The notes beneath the pieces were generated by a model. The model searched no databases, was not told where the DNA came from, and saw only the letters and a program-made list of their open reading frames with translations. Of a stretch of DNA of 42,247 nt, positions 41,621 to 42,247 are shown in pieces; positions within the stretch are counted from its first letter, which is position 1, and every line of letters starts with the position of its first letter. Made by a program: the position numbers and the translations under genes. This DNA comes from Candidatus Faecousia excrementigallinarum. GTDB lineage: Bacteria > Bacillota > Clostridia > Oscillospirales > Oscillospiraceae. Where the stretch lies: NCBI GenBank assembly GCA_018713285.1, contig DVFK01000009.1, positions 1-42,247 on the forward strand, read 5' to 3'.

Positions 41621-42247
41621 TACCGCACCGTCCTCTCTATGATCTCGACCAGTTCTAATCCGTTTTTCAGGCGGAAGCGGAGCTGTTCGCTGCTGTCTAC
41701 AATGATTTTCTCAACGAGTTCACCGAACAGCTCCGCATCGAAGTCATCAAGGAAGTCCGGCCCTGCATCCAGTATTTCCATCAGTTCCCGCGTTTGGGCG
41801 ATGGTGCTGTCGCCATCAGCGACCAGCAGGCGTTCCTTTTTTAGCTTTGCGGTACGGAGCTGTTCGGTCAGCTCATTGTTCTGAGATATAAAAATGTCAG
41901 GATCAATGAGGCCCTGCTGTTTCAGCGTGGCCAGCATTTGATTCTGACTGGTCAATTCCGATATTTGTTTGTTGAGTTCAATGACGTCCAGGCTCCATAG
42001 CATCCGACGGTTGCGGATTGCCTGGAGTGAGTTGAGCATTTCGGTGAGGATAGCCTCACCGTGTATCTTGAGATTGTAATGCGATCGAAGGAATGCCCTG
42101 CGAATTTCGGCATCAAGCACTTGCGTAACAGGGCAGCTCAGGATGTCCTCATTGTGCTTCCTGCAGCTCCAGAAAACTTTCCCATGGCTGACTTTTTTTC
42201 GAAAGGATGTTCCGCATTGACCGCAGAATACTTTTTGATCAAATGGG
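41620..42247 (-). CDS. Serine recombinase, partial (C-terminal zinc ribbon/coiled coil; N-terminus outside window)
   Basis: Minus-strand translation ...DQKVFCGQCGTSFRKKVSHGKVFWSCRKHNEDILSCPVTQVLDAEIRRAFL... Confidence 0.88.
   Translation of the reverse strand, partial: PFDQKVFCGQCGTSFRKKVSHGKVFWSCRKHNEDILSCPVTQVLDAEIRRAFLRSHYNLKIHGEAILTEMLNSLQAIRNRRMLWSLDVIELNKQISELTSQNQMLATLKQQGLIDPDIFISQNNELTEQLRTAKLKKERLLVADGDSTIAQTRELMEILDAGPDFLDDFDAELFGELVEKIIVDSSEQLRFRLKNGLELVEIIERTVR

Overview
High-GC Firmicutes-type window, probably Oscillospiraceae-like Clostridia (inferred from gene content and codon style). Positions 1-36 kb look chromosomal. They hold rsmA (partial), a YabE-like G5/3D cell-wall protein, a T-box-regulated thrS, a DUF218 protein plus M42 peptidase, an acyl-CoA-ligase-like pair, an ECF sigma/RsgI-like anti-sigma pair with PepSY repeats, a Rieske/FAD oxidoreductase, a tocopherol-cyclase-like protein, an iron module (DUF2325, DUF3793, flavodoxin, feoA, feoB) with four matching palindromic boxes, a lipid block (DAG kinase, PlsC-like, PAP2, E2-like), an XRE/ABC pair, and a two-component system next to a Dlt-like operon carrying an extra PLP decarboxylase-like gene. 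From about 36.2 kb to the end the sequence looks like a mobile element: KilA-N, LMW-PTP, truncated DUF1016, metallophosphoesterase and three tandem serine recombinase genes. The best candidate for an undescribed system is the Dlt-like operon (27630-33150). It has the order adenylation enzyme, fold-III PLP decarboxylase, ACP, MBOAT, SGNH/DltD-like, and may attach a non-D-Ala amino or decarboxylated acyl group to an envelope polymer. An 11-bp tandem repeat at its promoter suggests control by the adjacent OmpR-type regulator. Other notable items are two E2-like acyltransferase paralogues with the catalytic His replaced by Glu, a modular intergenic repeat family, and a five-hairpin cluster next to the mobile region. 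All homology calls are by-eye motif recognition; no searches were run.
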